Source: Halobacillus massiliensis
Lineage (GTDB): Bacteria > Bacillota > Bacilli > Bacillales > Halobacillaceae
Assembly (NCBI RefSeq): GCF_900166625.1
Contig: NZ_LT800499.1
Coordinates: 186,001 to 250,000 of the forward strand
Length of the DNA stretch: 64,000 nucleotides
Direction of reading: 5' to 3'
In this document: piece by piece, positions 44,386-53,719 of the stretch
Layout: every line of letters begins with the position of its first letter
Position numbering within the stretch: position 1 is the stretch's first letter
The notes under the pieces: model-generated
Databases searched by the model: none
Told to the model about the DNA's origin: nothing
What the model saw: only the letters and a program-made list of their open reading frames with translations
Position numbers and translations under genes: made by a program

Positions 44386-45090
44386 ATGAAAAAATGGATG
44401 GTTCTCGGTTTATTTCTCTTTCTTTTAACCGGATGTGTCAAAGGGGATTTCGCCGTTAAAATCAACAAGGACGGCAGCGGTGTAAATACAATTACCATTG
44501 GAGTGGAAGAAGAGGTGCTCGAGCAGTTCGGATCAGAGGATGGAACGATTTCTGCTCCTTATGAAGACTTGGAAGCCCAGGGGTATACAATTAAGAAAAT
44601 AAATGAAGAAGGTTTTACCGGATTCCGGGCGGTCAAGGAATTTGAGGATGTCAGGGATATGAAAGTCATTCCGGAAACCGAGCAGATGAAGCAGGAATCC
44701 TCCGAAACAAATACAGCAGCCCCTGAGGAGCCGCCGATCGATTTTAGTGTAGAGGAAGGATTTTTTACAAACACATATAAACTTGAAGGAGAAGTCGATC
44801 TTGAGAATTCGCTCGGTCTTGGAGGGGGAATGGACCGGCTGCTCTCAAATCAGATGGATTTAACGTTTACGCTAGATCTGCCGGTCAAAGCCTCTGAACA
44901 TAATGCTGATCAAGTGGATGGTCGGGCATTGACCTGGCAGATTGAACCGCTTGGCGTTACAAATATAATGGTTGAAGCTAAAGCACCAAATATTAAAAAT
45001 ATCATTTGGACAGCTGTCGGATTACTAGTGGTAGTGATCCTGGTTATCTTCGCGGTGAAAAAAAGTCAAAGGCGCAAAGAACTTCCGTAG
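44386..45090 (+). CDS. LppM-like (DUF3153) membrane-anchored lipoprotein
   Basis: A 234-residue protein with a lipoprotein signal peptide ending in the lipobox LTGC (Cys about residue 17) and VKGDFAVKINKDGSG, the typical opening of DUF3153/LppM-like proteins. The extracellular part is acidic and contains a Glu/Ser linker. A C-terminal transmembrane helix (IIWTAVGLLVVVILVIFAV) and a basic tail (KKSQRRK) place it at the membrane. Function unknown. ATG 44386 follows AAGGGG. Confidence 0.75.
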   Translation: MKKWMVLGLFLFLLTGCVKGDFAVKINKDGSGVNTITIGVEEEVLEQFGSEDGTISAPYEDLEAQGYTIKKINEEGFTGFRAVKEFEDVRDMKVIPETEQMKQESSETNTAAPEEPPIDFSVEEGFFTNTYKLEGEVDLENSLGLGGGMDRLLSNQMDLTFTLDLPVKASEHNADQVDGRALTWQIEPLGVTNIMVEAKAPNIKNIIWTAVGLLVVVILVIFAVKKSQRRKELP

Positions 45091-45107
45091 CTAGGAAGTT
45101 CTTTTTT
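45076..45107. terminator. Bidirectional terminator between two lipoprotein genes
   Basis: The stem AAAGAACTTCC / GGAAGTTCTTT with a 7-nt loop and T-run serves the DUF3153 gene and probably the convergent lipoprotein gene. Confidence 0.85.
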
Positions 45108-45384
45108 ATTCCTCTTCTTTTATGTCTTCCCGCTTGGGCTCCTGACCATCCCGATCGAGCGGATTGACTTCATTACGAATCAATCGATCAGTTTTATCGT
45201 CATTTTCATCATAGACATTGCTGCGGTTGTTATGGGTTCGTTCAATCGGCGGACCTTCATCGCCTGGATGGTTGGTACGTTCATATAATAAGTCATCTGT
45301 CCTGTTGCCGTTAATGTTACAGGCCGATAAAAGGATGGCGGTAAGAACAAAGGTTAAACTTAAGATTTTAGAATTCAATTTCAT
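45106..45384 (-). CDS. Small hypothetical lipoprotein
   Basis: A 92-residue protein with a lipoprotein signal peptide (ILSLTFVLTAILLSAC) whose lipobox LSAC predicts the mature Cys at about residue 22. The rest is very hydrophilic, rich in Asp, Glu, Arg and Asn, with no recognisable domain. ATG 45382-45384 is preferred over the ATG 21 bp upstream because AGGAGGG lies just before it. Its role is unknown. Confidence 0.7.
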   Translation of the reverse strand: MKLNSKILSLTFVLTAILLSACNINGNRTDDLLYERTNHPGDEGPPIERTHNNRSNVYDENDDKTDRLIRNEVNPLDRDGQEPKREDIKEEE

Positions 45385-45486
45385 ATTTCTATCCCTCCTG
45401 TTCACTAGCTGTTTACCTTTAATATCTGCGTTAATTTTGCCAAATATCTATGGTAATAAAAGACAAGCTGGCTATTAAAAAAAGAA

Positions 45487-45542
45487 TTGTCTTTTCATAA
45501 GAAAAGGCTTACACTATTATTGAACAGGTCATCTGATGACCT
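45487..45542 (+). promoter_or_regulatory. lctP promoter and LutR-type operator
   Basis: -35 TTGTCT (45487-45492) and -10 TACACT (45510-45515) are 17 bp apart. Just downstream is the perfect palindrome AGGTCATC-T-GATGACCT (45526-45542), containing TCATCTGATGA. The same motif recurs before lutA, which supports LutR as the repressor of lactate permease. Confidence 0.8.
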
Positions 45543-45595
45543 TACTAATTTATAACTTATTTAATGTAAGCGTTCGCAGCTGAGGAGGAACCAGG

Positions 45596-47194
45596 ATGTT
45601 ATTGTTAGTGGCTTTTAGTGCAATTATTGCTCCATTTGTTTTTCTCGTGCTTTTTAGGATGCCTGCAAGGAAGGGGATGTTTCTCAGTGCACTTATCGTC
45701 ATTTCTCTGGCGTTCTTCGTTTGGGGAATGAACAGTAATGTTATCGCAGCTTCAATATTACAGGGGATACATAAGACGTTAACCATTCTGTTTATTTTAT
45801 TTGGTGCGATTGTATTGCTTAACACCTTAAAACGTACGGGTGCTGTCAATCGAATAAACGAGGGATTCCGCAGTATCTCCACAGATATGAGGGTGCAAGT
45901 GGTTATTGTCGCTTTTCTGTTTGGCTCGTTAATCGAAGGTGCCGCCGGATTTGGTACACCGGCTGCGGTTACGGGTCCTCTGCTCGTCGCGCTTGGATTT
46001 ACACCGATGGCTGCCGCGGTAGTGGCACTCGTAGCAGACAGCTCGGCTGTTCCGTTTGGTGCTGTTGGAACTCCTGTACAAGTGGGCTTAAGCAACCTGC
46101 CGAACGCAGGACTTGAGTTATTCAGAGAAATTGGTGTACAGATTGCCTTTTTGGACTTATTTGCTGGGACATTCATTCCTTTTGTGATTATTGTGCTTTT
46201 GACTGTATTTTTTGGGAAGAAAAAAGGTTTTAAAGATGCTCTTGAACTTTTGCCTTGGGCGCTTTTTATCGGGATTGTCTATACGTCATCGTCTCTGTTA
46301 TATGCTTTTTTGTTCGGTTTCGAGTTTGTGGCGATCCTTGCCTCGCTGACAGGGTTAATTGTTGCTGCCTTAACAGCGAAAAAAGGGTTTCTGCTGCCGG
46401 CTGCCACCTGGCAGGATGCGCTTGAAGATGTAAAAGAAAATGAAGCAGCCGCAGCAGGTGAGCCGTCATCCATGCCTCTGCTGACTGCCTGGGCGCCTTA
46501 CTTAATTATCGTTGCTCTTCTGTTGCTGACCAGAATTGTTCCATCTGTTAAAGAGGCAGCAATGACATGGGTTGATCTGACGTGGAACAACATTCTCGGT
46601 GTGGAAGGGGTCACTTCGGCCTGGGAGATCCTTTATTCGCCAGGAACGGTACTGGTAGCAGCAGCCCTCTTATCTTTAATCATTCAGAGGAAATCATTTC
46701 AATGCTTTACAGGGGCATCTAAGGAATCCTTTTTATCTATGAAGGATGCCGCTCTGGCCTTAGCAGCCACACTTGCCCTTGTGCAGGTGTTTACGAATTC
46801 AGGCATCAATACGAGTGACTTGATCAGCATGCCGGAATATATTGCTCAAACACTGGCTAGCAGCTTTGGTCCGATCTGGGTATTTATGGCGCCTTTTCTT
46901 GGAGAGCTGGGTTCTTTTATAACAGGAAGTGCTACAGTATCTACTCTTACATTTTCTCCAATTCAGTACAATATTGCAGAACAGGTGGGTTTTGACACAA
47001 ACACGGTGCTGTCCCTGCAGATTATTGGAGCCGCTGCCGGCAATATGATTTGTGTCCATAACGTCGTGGCCGCAGGGACAGTTGTCGGTCTCTCCGGAAA
47101 AGAAGGAGATATTATTCGAAAAACGATTGGCCCGGCGCTGCTTTACGGACTTTTCGTAGGAATAGCCGCGTTCATCTTCGGAGCTATTGTTTAA
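45596..47194 (+). CDS. lctP: L-lactate permease
   Basis: A 532-residue membrane protein with about 12-14 transmembrane segments. LIEGAAGFGTPAAVTGPLLV and ADSSAVPFGAVGTPVQVGL are the LctP/LldP family signatures. The later GELGSFITGSATVSTL and GAAAGNMICVHNVVAAG complete the pattern. It imports lactate with protons. It is placed before a LutR-type regulator and lutABC, which oxidise lactate, so the cluster is a full lactate utilisation unit. ATG 45596 follows GAGGAGG. Confidence 0.93.
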   Translation: MLLLVAFSAIIAPFVFLVLFRMPARKGMFLSALIVISLAFFVWGMNSNVIAASILQGIHKTLTILFILFGAIVLLNTLKRTGAVNRINEGFRSISTDMRVQVVIVAFLFGSLIEGAAGFGTPAAVTGPLLVALGFTPMAAAVVALVADSSAVPFGAVGTPVQVGLSNLPNAGLELFREIGVQIAFLDLFAGTFIPFVIIVLLTVFFGKKKGFKDALELLPWALFIGIVYTSSSLLYAFLFGFEFVAILASLTGLIVAALTAKKGFLLPAATWQDALEDVKENEAAAAGEPSSMPLLTAWAPYLIIVALLLLTRIVPSVKEAAMTWVDLTWNNILGVEGVTSAWEILYSPGTVLVAAALLSLIIQRKSFQCFTGASKESFLSMKDAALALAATLALVQVFTNSGINTSDLISMPEYIAQTLASSFGPIWVFMAPFLGELGSFITGSATVSTLTFSPIQYNIAEQVGFDTNTVLSLQIIGAAAGNMICVHNVVAAGTVVGLSGKEGDIIRKTIGPALLYGLFVGIAAFIFGAIV

Positions 47195-47281
47195 GTCACA
47201 AATTTTCTCGTTCCGTTTTATCTCCATTAAATAAGGGCATATGCCATATCAATAACTTAAAGTAATAAAAGGAGCGATTTG

Positions 47282-47461
47282 GTGACATCTCATCCATTAA
47301 TTAACTCTTCTGTTCTCTTATTTACGCTTACTTTCTTCAGCGTCTGGTTTGCTGTTACAAATTCTGGTGGCGTAAAGTATCTCTTTGTCGTCCTAGCCAT
47401 CCTTTCATTCGCTGGAGGAGTTTACAGAAGCTTAAAGTACGGAAAGAAAAGGAATGTCTGA
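47282..47461 (+). CDS. Small membrane protein in the lactate locus
   Basis: A 59-residue protein with two transmembrane helices (SSVLLFTLTFFSVWFAV and YLFVVLAILSFAGGVYR) and a basic C-terminus (KYGKKRNV). GTG 47282 is chosen because AAAAGGAG precedes it by 7 nt; a TTG just before it is less well spaced. I do not recognise it. It sits between lctP and lutR in the same direction. Confidence 0.6.
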   Translation: MTSHPLINSSVLLFTLTFFSVWFAVTNSGGVKYLFVVLAILSFAGGVYRSLKYGKKRNV

Positions 47462-47538
47462 TACTCCCTCTTTTTCTTAATCCCTCCTTTTGGAGTACAA
47501 TAGAAAAAAGAAGGGTAATGGAAAGTTGAGGGACAAAC

Positions 47539-48246
47539 GTGCAATACAAACCAATTCGACCAAAGAAAATTTATGAGCAGGTGGCTGATTCTCTGCTGGA
47601 TTCGTTGAAAAATAATGAATTGAAGCCTGGGGACAAGCTTGATAGTGTGGAACAGCTGGCGAAGAGCTTTAATGTAGGTAGATCGGCGATCAGGGAAGCC
47701 TTAAGTGCTTTACGGGCAATGGGAATTTTAGAAATGCGTCAAGGAGAAGGAACGTATGTGAAAGCTTTTGAAGCCAATCGGTTCTCACTGCCGATTTCTG
47801 TAGCATTTTTGATGAGCCGCAAAGATGTTGTGGAGCTGCTGGAAGTCCGTCAGATTCTTGAAGTCGGGGCTGCTGAATCCGCAGCACTTCATCACACGCA
47901 GGAAGATTTAAAGCCGCTGGAGGATGCGCTGATCGCAATGGAAGAAGCAAAAGGCAATGGAGAACTTGGGGATCAGGCAGATCTTGCTTTTCATGTTGCA
48001 TTAGTCAAGGCGACACACAATCAGATGCTTACTCATCTCATGCAAAGTGTTGCCGACATTATGGTTCAAGCCATGAGAGAAACGAGAAAGCTGCTGCATA
48101 CCGATGAAGGAACGGAGCGGCTGCTTGAAGAACATCGTCAGATTTTTGCCGCTGTTACTGAACGGAATGAAAAGAAAGCACGTCAGGCGATGAGTGAGCA
48201 TTTGAGAAAAGTAGAACAGTCGTTAATGGATTACTTAGAGGGTTAA
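47539..48246 (+). CDS. lutR: LutR-type GntR-family (FadR/FCD) regulator
   Basis: A 235-residue regulator. The winged helix reads YEQVADSLLDSLKNNELKPG, then FNVGRSAIREALSALRAMGI. The FCD domain has LLEVRQILEVGAAESAALHH and metal-binding His residues in DLAFHVALVKATHN and LEEHRQIF. Location between the permease and lutABC and the shared TCATCnGATGA palindromes identify it as the repressor of lactate utilisation. The start is GTG 47539 behind GAGGGAC. Confidence 0.9.
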   Translation: MQYKPIRPKKIYEQVADSLLDSLKNNELKPGDKLDSVEQLAKSFNVGRSAIREALSALRAMGILEMRQGEGTYVKAFEANRFSLPISVAFLMSRKDVVELLEVRQILEVGAAESAALHHTQEDLKPLEDALIAMEEAKGNGELGDQADLAFHVALVKATHNQMLTHLMQSVADIMVQAMRETRKLLHTDEGTERLLEEHRQIFAAVTERNEKKARQAMSEHLRKVEQSLMDYLEG

Positions 48247-48279
48247 AAGAAGAAAGGTGAAAGACTTTCTTCGACTAAC

Positions 48280-48290
48280 TCATCAGATGA
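48280..48290 (+). promoter_or_regulatory. LutR-type operator upstream of lutABC
   Basis: TCATC-A-GATGA is an 11-bp palindrome that matches the centre of the operator before lctP. It ends 28 bp before the lutA start. Confidence 0.75.
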
Positions 48291-48317
48291 CCTTATGTTA
48301 AAAGGGAGGAAATTCAA

Positions 48318-49034
48318 ATGAAGGTATCCTTATTTATCACATGTCTGTGTGATATGGTGACTCCTGACGTAGGAAAAGATACGGTTCAGCTGCTGGAGAG
48401 ATTTGGATGTGAGGTCGATTTTCCAGCCAATCAGACATGCTGTGGACAGCCCGCCTATAATAGCGGCTATGTTAAGGAAGCTAAAGAAGGCATGAAACAA
48501 ATGATTAAAGCTTTCGAGAAAAGTGATTATGTCGTAGGGCCGTCCGGTTCCTGTGTTCACATGCTGAAGGAGTATCCGAAGGTATTAAAGGATGAACCGA
48601 AATGGAAGGAAAGGGCGGAAGCATTAAAGGAAAAATCATATGAGCTCACACAGTTCCTTGTTGAAGTATTAGGAGTCAAGGACGTCGGCTCTACCTTTAA
48701 AGGAACCGCAACCTATCATCCTTCCTGTCATATGACGCGCCTGCTCGGCGTGACGGACGCCCCTCGGATTCTGCTTGAGAATGTAGAAGGCTTAAACATT
48801 ATCGACCTGCCGTTAAAAGAAGACTGCTGTGGATTCGGCGGAACGTTTGCCGTGAAAAATGCAGCCGTGTCAGGGGAAATGGTACAGGAAAAAGCGGAAC
48901 ACATTGATGAAACGAAAGCCGAATACTTAATTGGCGGAGACATGGGCTGTCTTATGAATATGGGAGGAAGGCTGCGCCGAAATGATAAAGAGGTCAAGGT
49001 TCTTCATATTGCTCAAGTATTGAACAGTCAATAA
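48318..49034 (+). CDS. lutA: LutA lactate utilisation iron-sulfur protein
   Basis: A 238-residue protein with two CCG-type cysteine motifs: [12 protein letters not shown] and [12 protein letters not shown], plus the single cysteines of SCVHML and SCHMTRL. These are the heterodisulfide-reductase-like CX(n)CCG repeats that bind Fe-S clusters. LutA works with LutB and LutC to oxidise L-lactate to pyruvate. ATG 48318 follows AGGGAGG. Confidence 0.93.
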   Translation: MKVSLFITCLCDMVTPDVGKDTVQLLERFGCEVDFPANQTCCGQPAYNSGYVKEAKEGMKQMIKAFEKSDYVVGPSGSCVHMLKEYPKVLKDEPKWKERAEALKEKSYELTQFLVEVLGVKDVGSTFKGTATYHPSCHMTRLLGVTDAPRILLENVEGLNIIDLPLKEDCCGFGGTFAVKNAAVSGEMVQEKAEHIDETKAEYLIGGDMGCLMNMGGRLRRNDKEVKVLHIAQVLNSQ

Positions 49035-49049
49035 GAAAGGAGACCGGAA

Positions 49050-50474
49050 ATGAGTATAAAAATCAGCGAAAAGACGTACGCAGAGCGAATACAGGCAGGC
49101 ATTGACAATGCGTTTATGCGGCAGGCTGTCTCCTCAGCACAAGGACGGTTTCGAACGAGAAAGGCAGCGGCCGCAGATGAACTCGGTGACTGGGAAGACT
49201 GGCGGACACTTGGTGAAGAAATTAGAAGCCATACCTTAGAAAACCTTGATTACTACTTACAGCAGCTCAGCGAACAAGTTGAAAACCGGGGCGGCACCGT
49301 ATTCTTTGCCAAGACAGCAGAAGAAGCGAACGAGTATGTACAAAAGATCGCTCAGGAAAAACAAGCTAAAAAAGTCGTAAAAGCCAAATCAATGGTAACG
49401 GAAGAAATCGGCTTAAATCATGCCCTCGAGCAAACAGGGTGTGAAGTCGTTGAATCTGATTTAGGAGAATGGATTTTACAGCTTGACGAAGATCCACCTT
49501 CTCATATTGTCACACCCGCCCTTCATAAAAATAGAAAAGAAATACGGGAGACTTTTATGGAGAAAAGAGGCTACACCGGCTCGGACGACCCTGAAGAACT
49601 AGGAGCATTCGCCCGCGAGCAGCTGAGGAAGGATTTCCTGGCGGCAGACATCGGAATTACAGGCTGTAACTTTGCTGTTGCTGAATCTGGCACCGTTACG
49701 CTCGTAACAAATGAAGGAAATGCCCGTATGGTCACTTCACTTCCTGATACGCAAATTTCTGTCATGGGGATGGAACGAATTGTCCCGACTTGGGAAGATC
49801 TTGAAGTGGTGGTCAGCCTGTTGACCCGCTCAGCTGTCGGTCAGAAGCTGACGAGCTATATTACCTCACTTACCGGCGCAAGACAGGAAGGGGAAGTCGA
49901 TGGACCGGAAGATTTCCACCTCGTCATTGTCGATAACGGACGCTCGAAAATTTTAGGAACCGAATTTCAATCCGCACTGCACTGCATTCGCTGTGCAGCC
50001 TGTATAAATGCCTGCCCGGTTTACCGGCATGTCGGCGGCCATTCCTACGGATCTATTTATCCAGGACCGATTGGAGCTGTACTTACACCGCTGCTTGACG
50101 GTTATGAAGATCATAAGGAACTTCCTTACGCTTCGTCTCTCTGCGCGGCATGTACCGAAGCCTGTCCGGTAAAAATTCCGCTGCACGAACACTTAATCAG
50201 ACACCGCGAAATCATTGTTGAGAAAGAAAAAATGGGGACGAAGGCAGAAAGCGCCATGATGAAAGGCTACGCCAAGTGGGCTTCCAATCCGGCCGCTTAC
50301 AAACTGAGCACGAAAATGGCCCATACCGCCTTAAAGCCCTGGACAAAAGACGGACACATCGAAAACGGACCCGGTCCGCTGAAAGGCTGGACAGATTCGC
50401 GTGATTTCCCGTCACCTGCCAAGGTCAGCTTTAGAGATTGGTATAAGAAAAGAGAGAAAAGGAGGGGACACTAA
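49050..50474 (+). CDS. lutB: LutB lactate utilisation iron-sulfur protein
   Basis: A 474-residue protein. The N-terminal part is the LUD domain ([35 protein letters not shown]). The ferredoxin-like part has two clusters, [16 protein letters not shown] and [13 protein letters not shown]. It receives electrons from lactate in the LutABC complex. Its stop overlaps the next start as TAATG. ATG 49050 follows AAAGGAG. Confidence 0.93.
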   Translation: MSIKISEKTYAERIQAGIDNAFMRQAVSSAQGRFRTRKAAAADELGDWEDWRTLGEEIRSHTLENLDYYLQQLSEQVENRGGTVFFAKTAEEANEYVQKIAQEKQAKKVVKAKSMVTEEIGLNHALEQTGCEVVESDLGEWILQLDEDPPSHIVTPALHKNRKEIRETFMEKRGYTGSDDPEELGAFAREQLRKDFLAADIGITGCNFAVAESGTVTLVTNEGNARMVTSLPDTQISVMGMERIVPTWEDLEVVVSLLTRSAVGQKLTSYITSLTGARQEGEVDGPEDFHLVIVDNGRSKILGTEFQSALHCIRCAACINACPVYRHVGGHSYGSIYPGPIGAVLTPLLDGYEDHKELPYASSLCAACTEACPVKIPLHEHLIRHREIIVEKEKMGTKAESAMMKGYAKWASNPAAYKLSTKMAHTALKPWTKDGHIENGPGPLKGWTDSRDFPSPAKVSFRDWYKKREKRRGH

Positions 50475-51181
50475 TGGCCGTCTATAACCGGGAGAGTTTT
50501 TTAGATCATGTTGCTGAAAACTTAGGACGCCCCCGTAAAACAGAGGTGGCTCCTCCTGAATATTCTGTTCATCCCCAGTCACGTGTACTGGCAGATGCTA
50601 CTGCCGAGGAGCTCGTCGACGTTTTAGAGAAGCAGTGCGATGTTATTCACACCACTTTTAAAAGAACAACGGCAGAGGGGCTTGCTGAAGCTTTAAGAAT
50701 TACTTTAGAGGAGTATGGGGCGAGGGAGGTCGTGGCAGCCGGCGGACCGCGTAACGAATCGACAGGGCTCAATAACTGCTATGAGATTTTAAAGCATGAC
50801 GGCTACAATGTTCATATCTGGGATGAAAAGGAAGGGAGCCGCAATCTGACCCTAGCAGAACGAGCAGGGGCCGGAATTGTGTGCAGCGACCTTACCCTTG
50901 CTGAATCTGGGACGGTTACGCTTTTTAACGACAGATTCAACGGTCGCTCGATCAGCCTTCTGCCTGAAACGTTTATTGCCGTTATTCCTAAAAGTACGCT
51001 CGTCCCGCGCATAACGCAGGCTGGGCAGTTAATTCATGCGGAAGAGCAGAAAGGGAATGCTGTTTCTTCCTGTGTCAGCTTTGTCACCGGACCAAGCAAC
51101 AGTGCCGACATTGAAATGAATCTGATTGTCGGTGTACACGGTCCTGTTAAAGCCACATACATTCTAGTTGATGATCTATAA
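50474..51181 (+). CDS. lutC: LutC lactate utilisation protein
   Basis: A 235-residue LUD-domain protein with [15 protein letters not shown], followed by LLPETFIAVIPKSTLVPRI, and SFVTGPSNSADIEM near the end. It is the third subunit of the lactate-oxidising complex. Overlap with lutB and the terminator at 51189-51217 show that lutABC is one transcript. Confidence 0.93.
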   Translation: MAVYNRESFLDHVAENLGRPRKTEVAPPEYSVHPQSRVLADATAEELVDVLEKQCDVIHTTFKRTTAEGLAEALRITLEEYGAREVVAAGGPRNESTGLNNCYEILKHDGYNVHIWDEKEGSRNLTLAERAGAGIVCSDLTLAESGTVTLFNDRFNGRSISLLPETFIAVIPKSTLVPRITQAGQLIHAEEQKGNAVSSCVSFVTGPSNSADIEMNLIVGVHGPVKATYILVDDL

Positions 51182-51188
51182 CGTGCAG

Positions 51189-51217
51189 AACCAGTCTGAA
51201 AAAGGCTGGTTTTGTTG
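51189..51217 (+). terminator. Terminator of lutABC
   Basis: The stem AACCAG / CTGGTT has a loop of about 11 nt and is followed by TTGTTGTATTTT. It is moderately strong. Confidence 0.7.
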
Positions 51218-51313
51218 TATTTTACGAGGGCTAACTCGTTTTCCAGAGACCGATGGCGAGCTTCTAAGCTTTGGTCTATGATCCTATACCGTTTCTTAGA
51301 ACCGAGAGAAACG

Positions 51314-51849
51314 GTTCCGTTTGCTTTTTATAAAAGAATCGGGCCTGTGGAAACGACTCGCTTTCCATGGGCGAATTGTGAGCTTCATCGGGCTTTTAGA
51401 CTTCCAGGACCTCACCCTTGGTCTGTACTCCCATAAAGGCTTCTTAGATTAAAGGGAATTTTGTTCCGTTTGCCTGAATGTGGAGAACCGGGCCTGGGGA
51501 AACAACTCGCTTTCCATGGGCGAACGGTGAGCTTCCTCGGGCTTTTAGCCCTCCGGGATCTCACCCTGTTCTATCCTCCCATAGGAGTCTCGTCGTTTCC
51601 CCCGGCCCTTTACGTTTAATAGGAGTAACGGAACACTGAGTAAGAAAAGACCATTTCCTTAAGAGAGGTTACTGAAACTATAGTGTTCCTTTATACTCTC
51701 CATGGTAAAAGAGGCTGGGAAATGGCGAGACTCCTGCAGGGAGATAGAGCCAAGATGAGATCCGCGAGTGTAACGAGCTAGCTCATCGGCTCCCCGCGGA
51801 AAGCGAGCTATTTCCCAGCCGCTTTCTTCTTACTTCCGCAAAACGGAAC
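51314..51849 (+). repeat. Composite intergenic repeat locus 6 with a duplicated A module
   Basis: A shortened A copy (51314 to about 51473) is followed by a full A module (51474-51634, slightly short), a 50-bp spacer, and module B (51685-51849). The inner A hairpin reads GGGCTTTTAGCCC. The spacer is 46/50 identical to that of locus 7 in reverse orientation. It lies between lutC and the frameshifted TSUP gene. Confidence 0.87.
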
Positions 51850-51954
51850 AACCTCTCCCTAGGTCAATCCATTATGAACGAGAAGAGGTTAAACAAAAAG
51901 GAAAGGAATGATATGATAGAGCAATCAAATGATCGTATGAGAGGCTGAATACAA

Positions 51955-52675
51955 TTGGAGATCGTATGGTTTCTTCTGATTATTTTTATCGCATCCACAT
52001 TGCAGACAAGCACCGGTTTTGGCTTCTCCATAATGGCCACCCCTTTTTTACTGCTGCTTTTCGAGCCAAGGGAAGCTGTGCAAATTAACCTCATATTATC
52101 ACTCGTCATATCTTTAGCTATGCTTAACAAGATCAAAAAGGATATAAATTACGGGATCCTTAAACGATTTACAGCAGGCAGCACAGTCGGGCTGCCTGTC
52201 GGTATTTTTATATTTCTTATCCTTCCTATCAATATGCTGAAGCTCGTCGTAAGTATAATCATTCTTTCTTTAACGACGGGTCTCATCCTGAAATTTAGAA
52301 TCAATCAGACGAAGGGGCGGGATTTGGCAGCCGGAAGCTTATCGGGCACATTAACGACAAGCATAGGAATGCCGGGTCCTCCGCTGCTGCTGTATTTTTC
52401 AGGAACAGACACGGAAAAGGCAGTATTACGAGCCACTACGCTGGCTTTTTATTTATTTATCTATTTAGTCAGCTTAATCATTGATATTTGCTGGTACAGA
52501 CTCATTGATTTGGACATCAAGCTTACTTGGCCTGCCTGTATTAATCATTGGTTTGTTTGTGGGACAGCTGATTTATAAGTGGATCAGCCCTAGCATGTTT
52601 CAATGGTTTATATACATCCTGCTGTTATTTACCGGCTTCTACATGCTTTTTGAAAATACAGCAAAGATTATCTAA
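51955..52675 (+). pseudogene. TSUP (TauE/SafE) sulfite-exporter family gene with a frameshift
   Basis: The start is TTG 51955 and the first part reads TLQTSTGFGFSIMATPFLLL, a typical TSUP opening, with eight or so membrane segments expected. At about 52480 the frame changes: the upstream frame runs into ICWYRLIDLDIKLTWP and stops at 52578, whereas the +1 frame continues GLPVLIIGLFVGQLIYKWIS and FTGFYMLFENTAKII to 52675. Joined by removing one base near 52480 (LVSLI then LIFAGT), the product would be about 240 residues, normal for TSUP. The exact extra base cannot be placed. It could be a true mutation or an assembly error. Its end overlaps the convergent LysM gene by 8 bp. Confidence 0.85.
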
Positions 52676-53468
52676 AACGGACAGGGAATTTTACGAGATC
52701 CTGAACACTTCCATCATTCGCACTCCGGGTGTAAACAAATATTTCTCCTTCCGCTGAAGCAGGAGAGGAGTCAAATTTTACAGGGATTGAAAAAGTGCCG
52801 TAGAGAGGACCAGCAGCCGATGCCTGAATAGGTGCTTCTTCTGTCACTACACGTCCCGAGCTGTCTGTAATCCGATACAGGATGCCGCCTTCATATGCTC
52901 TTGCAAACCCGCTTAAAGGGCTGCCTTCCTGAACGATGGTAGACGGAAACGGGCTGGTTACTAAAATGTTGACAGATGAAGGAAGGGGCACGGCTAAATA
53001 AAAACCTGGATAAATGACGTCAGGTGAAAGACCCGGACGATATTTATTAGCATTGAGAAGAGCAGACAGGGATATGCCAAAACGACGGCTTAAGCTGTTA
53101 AGTGTATCCCCAGACTCTACTTCATATATAAAAACAGGCACATTTAGAAACTGATTGGGATAAATAAACATCGGATTCGCTACTTGAGGATTAATTCCTT
53201 GGAGCAAATCCACACTGGCTGAATATCTTTGGGCAAATGAATAAAGGGTATCTCCTTGACTGACCATCTGGTAAGTTTTGTGAAGACCGGGACGAGTCAG
53301 CACCAGCACCTGCCCGGGATAGATTAAACCAGGGTCAGTAATAGGAGGATAAAGAGCATTAGCAGATACAATCAGAGAGACATCTGTTCCGAATCGATTG
53401 GCTAACGTATAAAGAGTATCTCCCGGTTGAATGGTGTAGAGAAAGTGAGTCTGGTCGACGAACGGCAT
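52668..53468 (-). CDS. LysM-Gmad2 cell-wall-associated protein
   Basis: A 266-residue protein with three LysM repeats: YTIQPGDTLYTLANRFGTD, YQMVSQGDTLYSFAQRYS and YEVESGDTLNSLSRRFGIS, each followed by a PG(Q/Y) segment. A C-terminal beta domain resembles Gmad2 of germination proteins: ILVTSPFPS, GFARAYEGGILYRI and GTFSIPVKF. There is no signal peptide, so binding to spore or forespore peptidoglycan is a plausible role (inference). ATG 53466-53468 follows GGAG. It overlaps the end of the TSUP gene. Confidence 0.85.
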   Translation of the reverse strand: MPFVDQTHFLYTIQPGDTLYTLANRFGTDVSLIVSANALYPPITDPGLIYPGQVLVLTRPGLHKTYQMVSQGDTLYSFAQRYSASVDLLQGINPQVANPMFIYPNQFLNVPVFIYEVESGDTLNSLSRRFGISLSALLNANKYRPGLSPDVIYPGFYLAVPLPSSVNILVTSPFPSTIVQEGSPLSGFARAYEGGILYRITDSSGRVVTEEAPIQASAAGPLYGTFSIPVKFDSSPASAEGEIFVYTRSANDGSVQDLVKFPVRFR

Positions 53469-53676
53469 TTTCCTTCACTCCTTGTATTATAAAAAACGTA
53501 TGCTGTAACATATTCGTTTTGAGAAGAAGGGGTGAGCACCTAAGCGGAAGATAGTTCGTCCTTTGCGATAAAATAGAAGTTGAGGAGTTTAGAGATTGGG
53601 GAAAGCTCATCTTTGAGCAAGCAGGGGAAGAGTCCTAAGGTGTCGTGAAAAATACCGTAAGGATGATAAATCCAAT

Positions 53677-53710
53677 AAAAAAAGGTGCCTGCATGAAGAG
53701 GCACCTTTGT
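53677..53710 (-). terminator. Terminator of the DUF3243 gene
   Basis: The stem AAAGGTGCCT / AGGCACCTTT with a 9-nt loop and A/T-runs follows the stop codon. Confidence 0.88.
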
Positions 53711-53719
53711 GTTAAAATT

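Larger units (their letters stand above)
51182..51954. other. Gene-free region holding repeat locus 6
   Basis: The stretch contains the lutC terminator (51189-51217), a strongly decayed repeat relic (about 51230-51310), and composite locus 6 (51314-51849). No gene or clear promoter is otherwise visible; the plus-strand frame starting at 51212 runs through the repeats. Confidence 0.75.

Noticed and set aside
52481-52675. Independent small gene at the end of the TSUP region
   Set aside because: Its translation is the missing C-terminal part of the TSUP protein in another frame, so it is the result of a frameshift.
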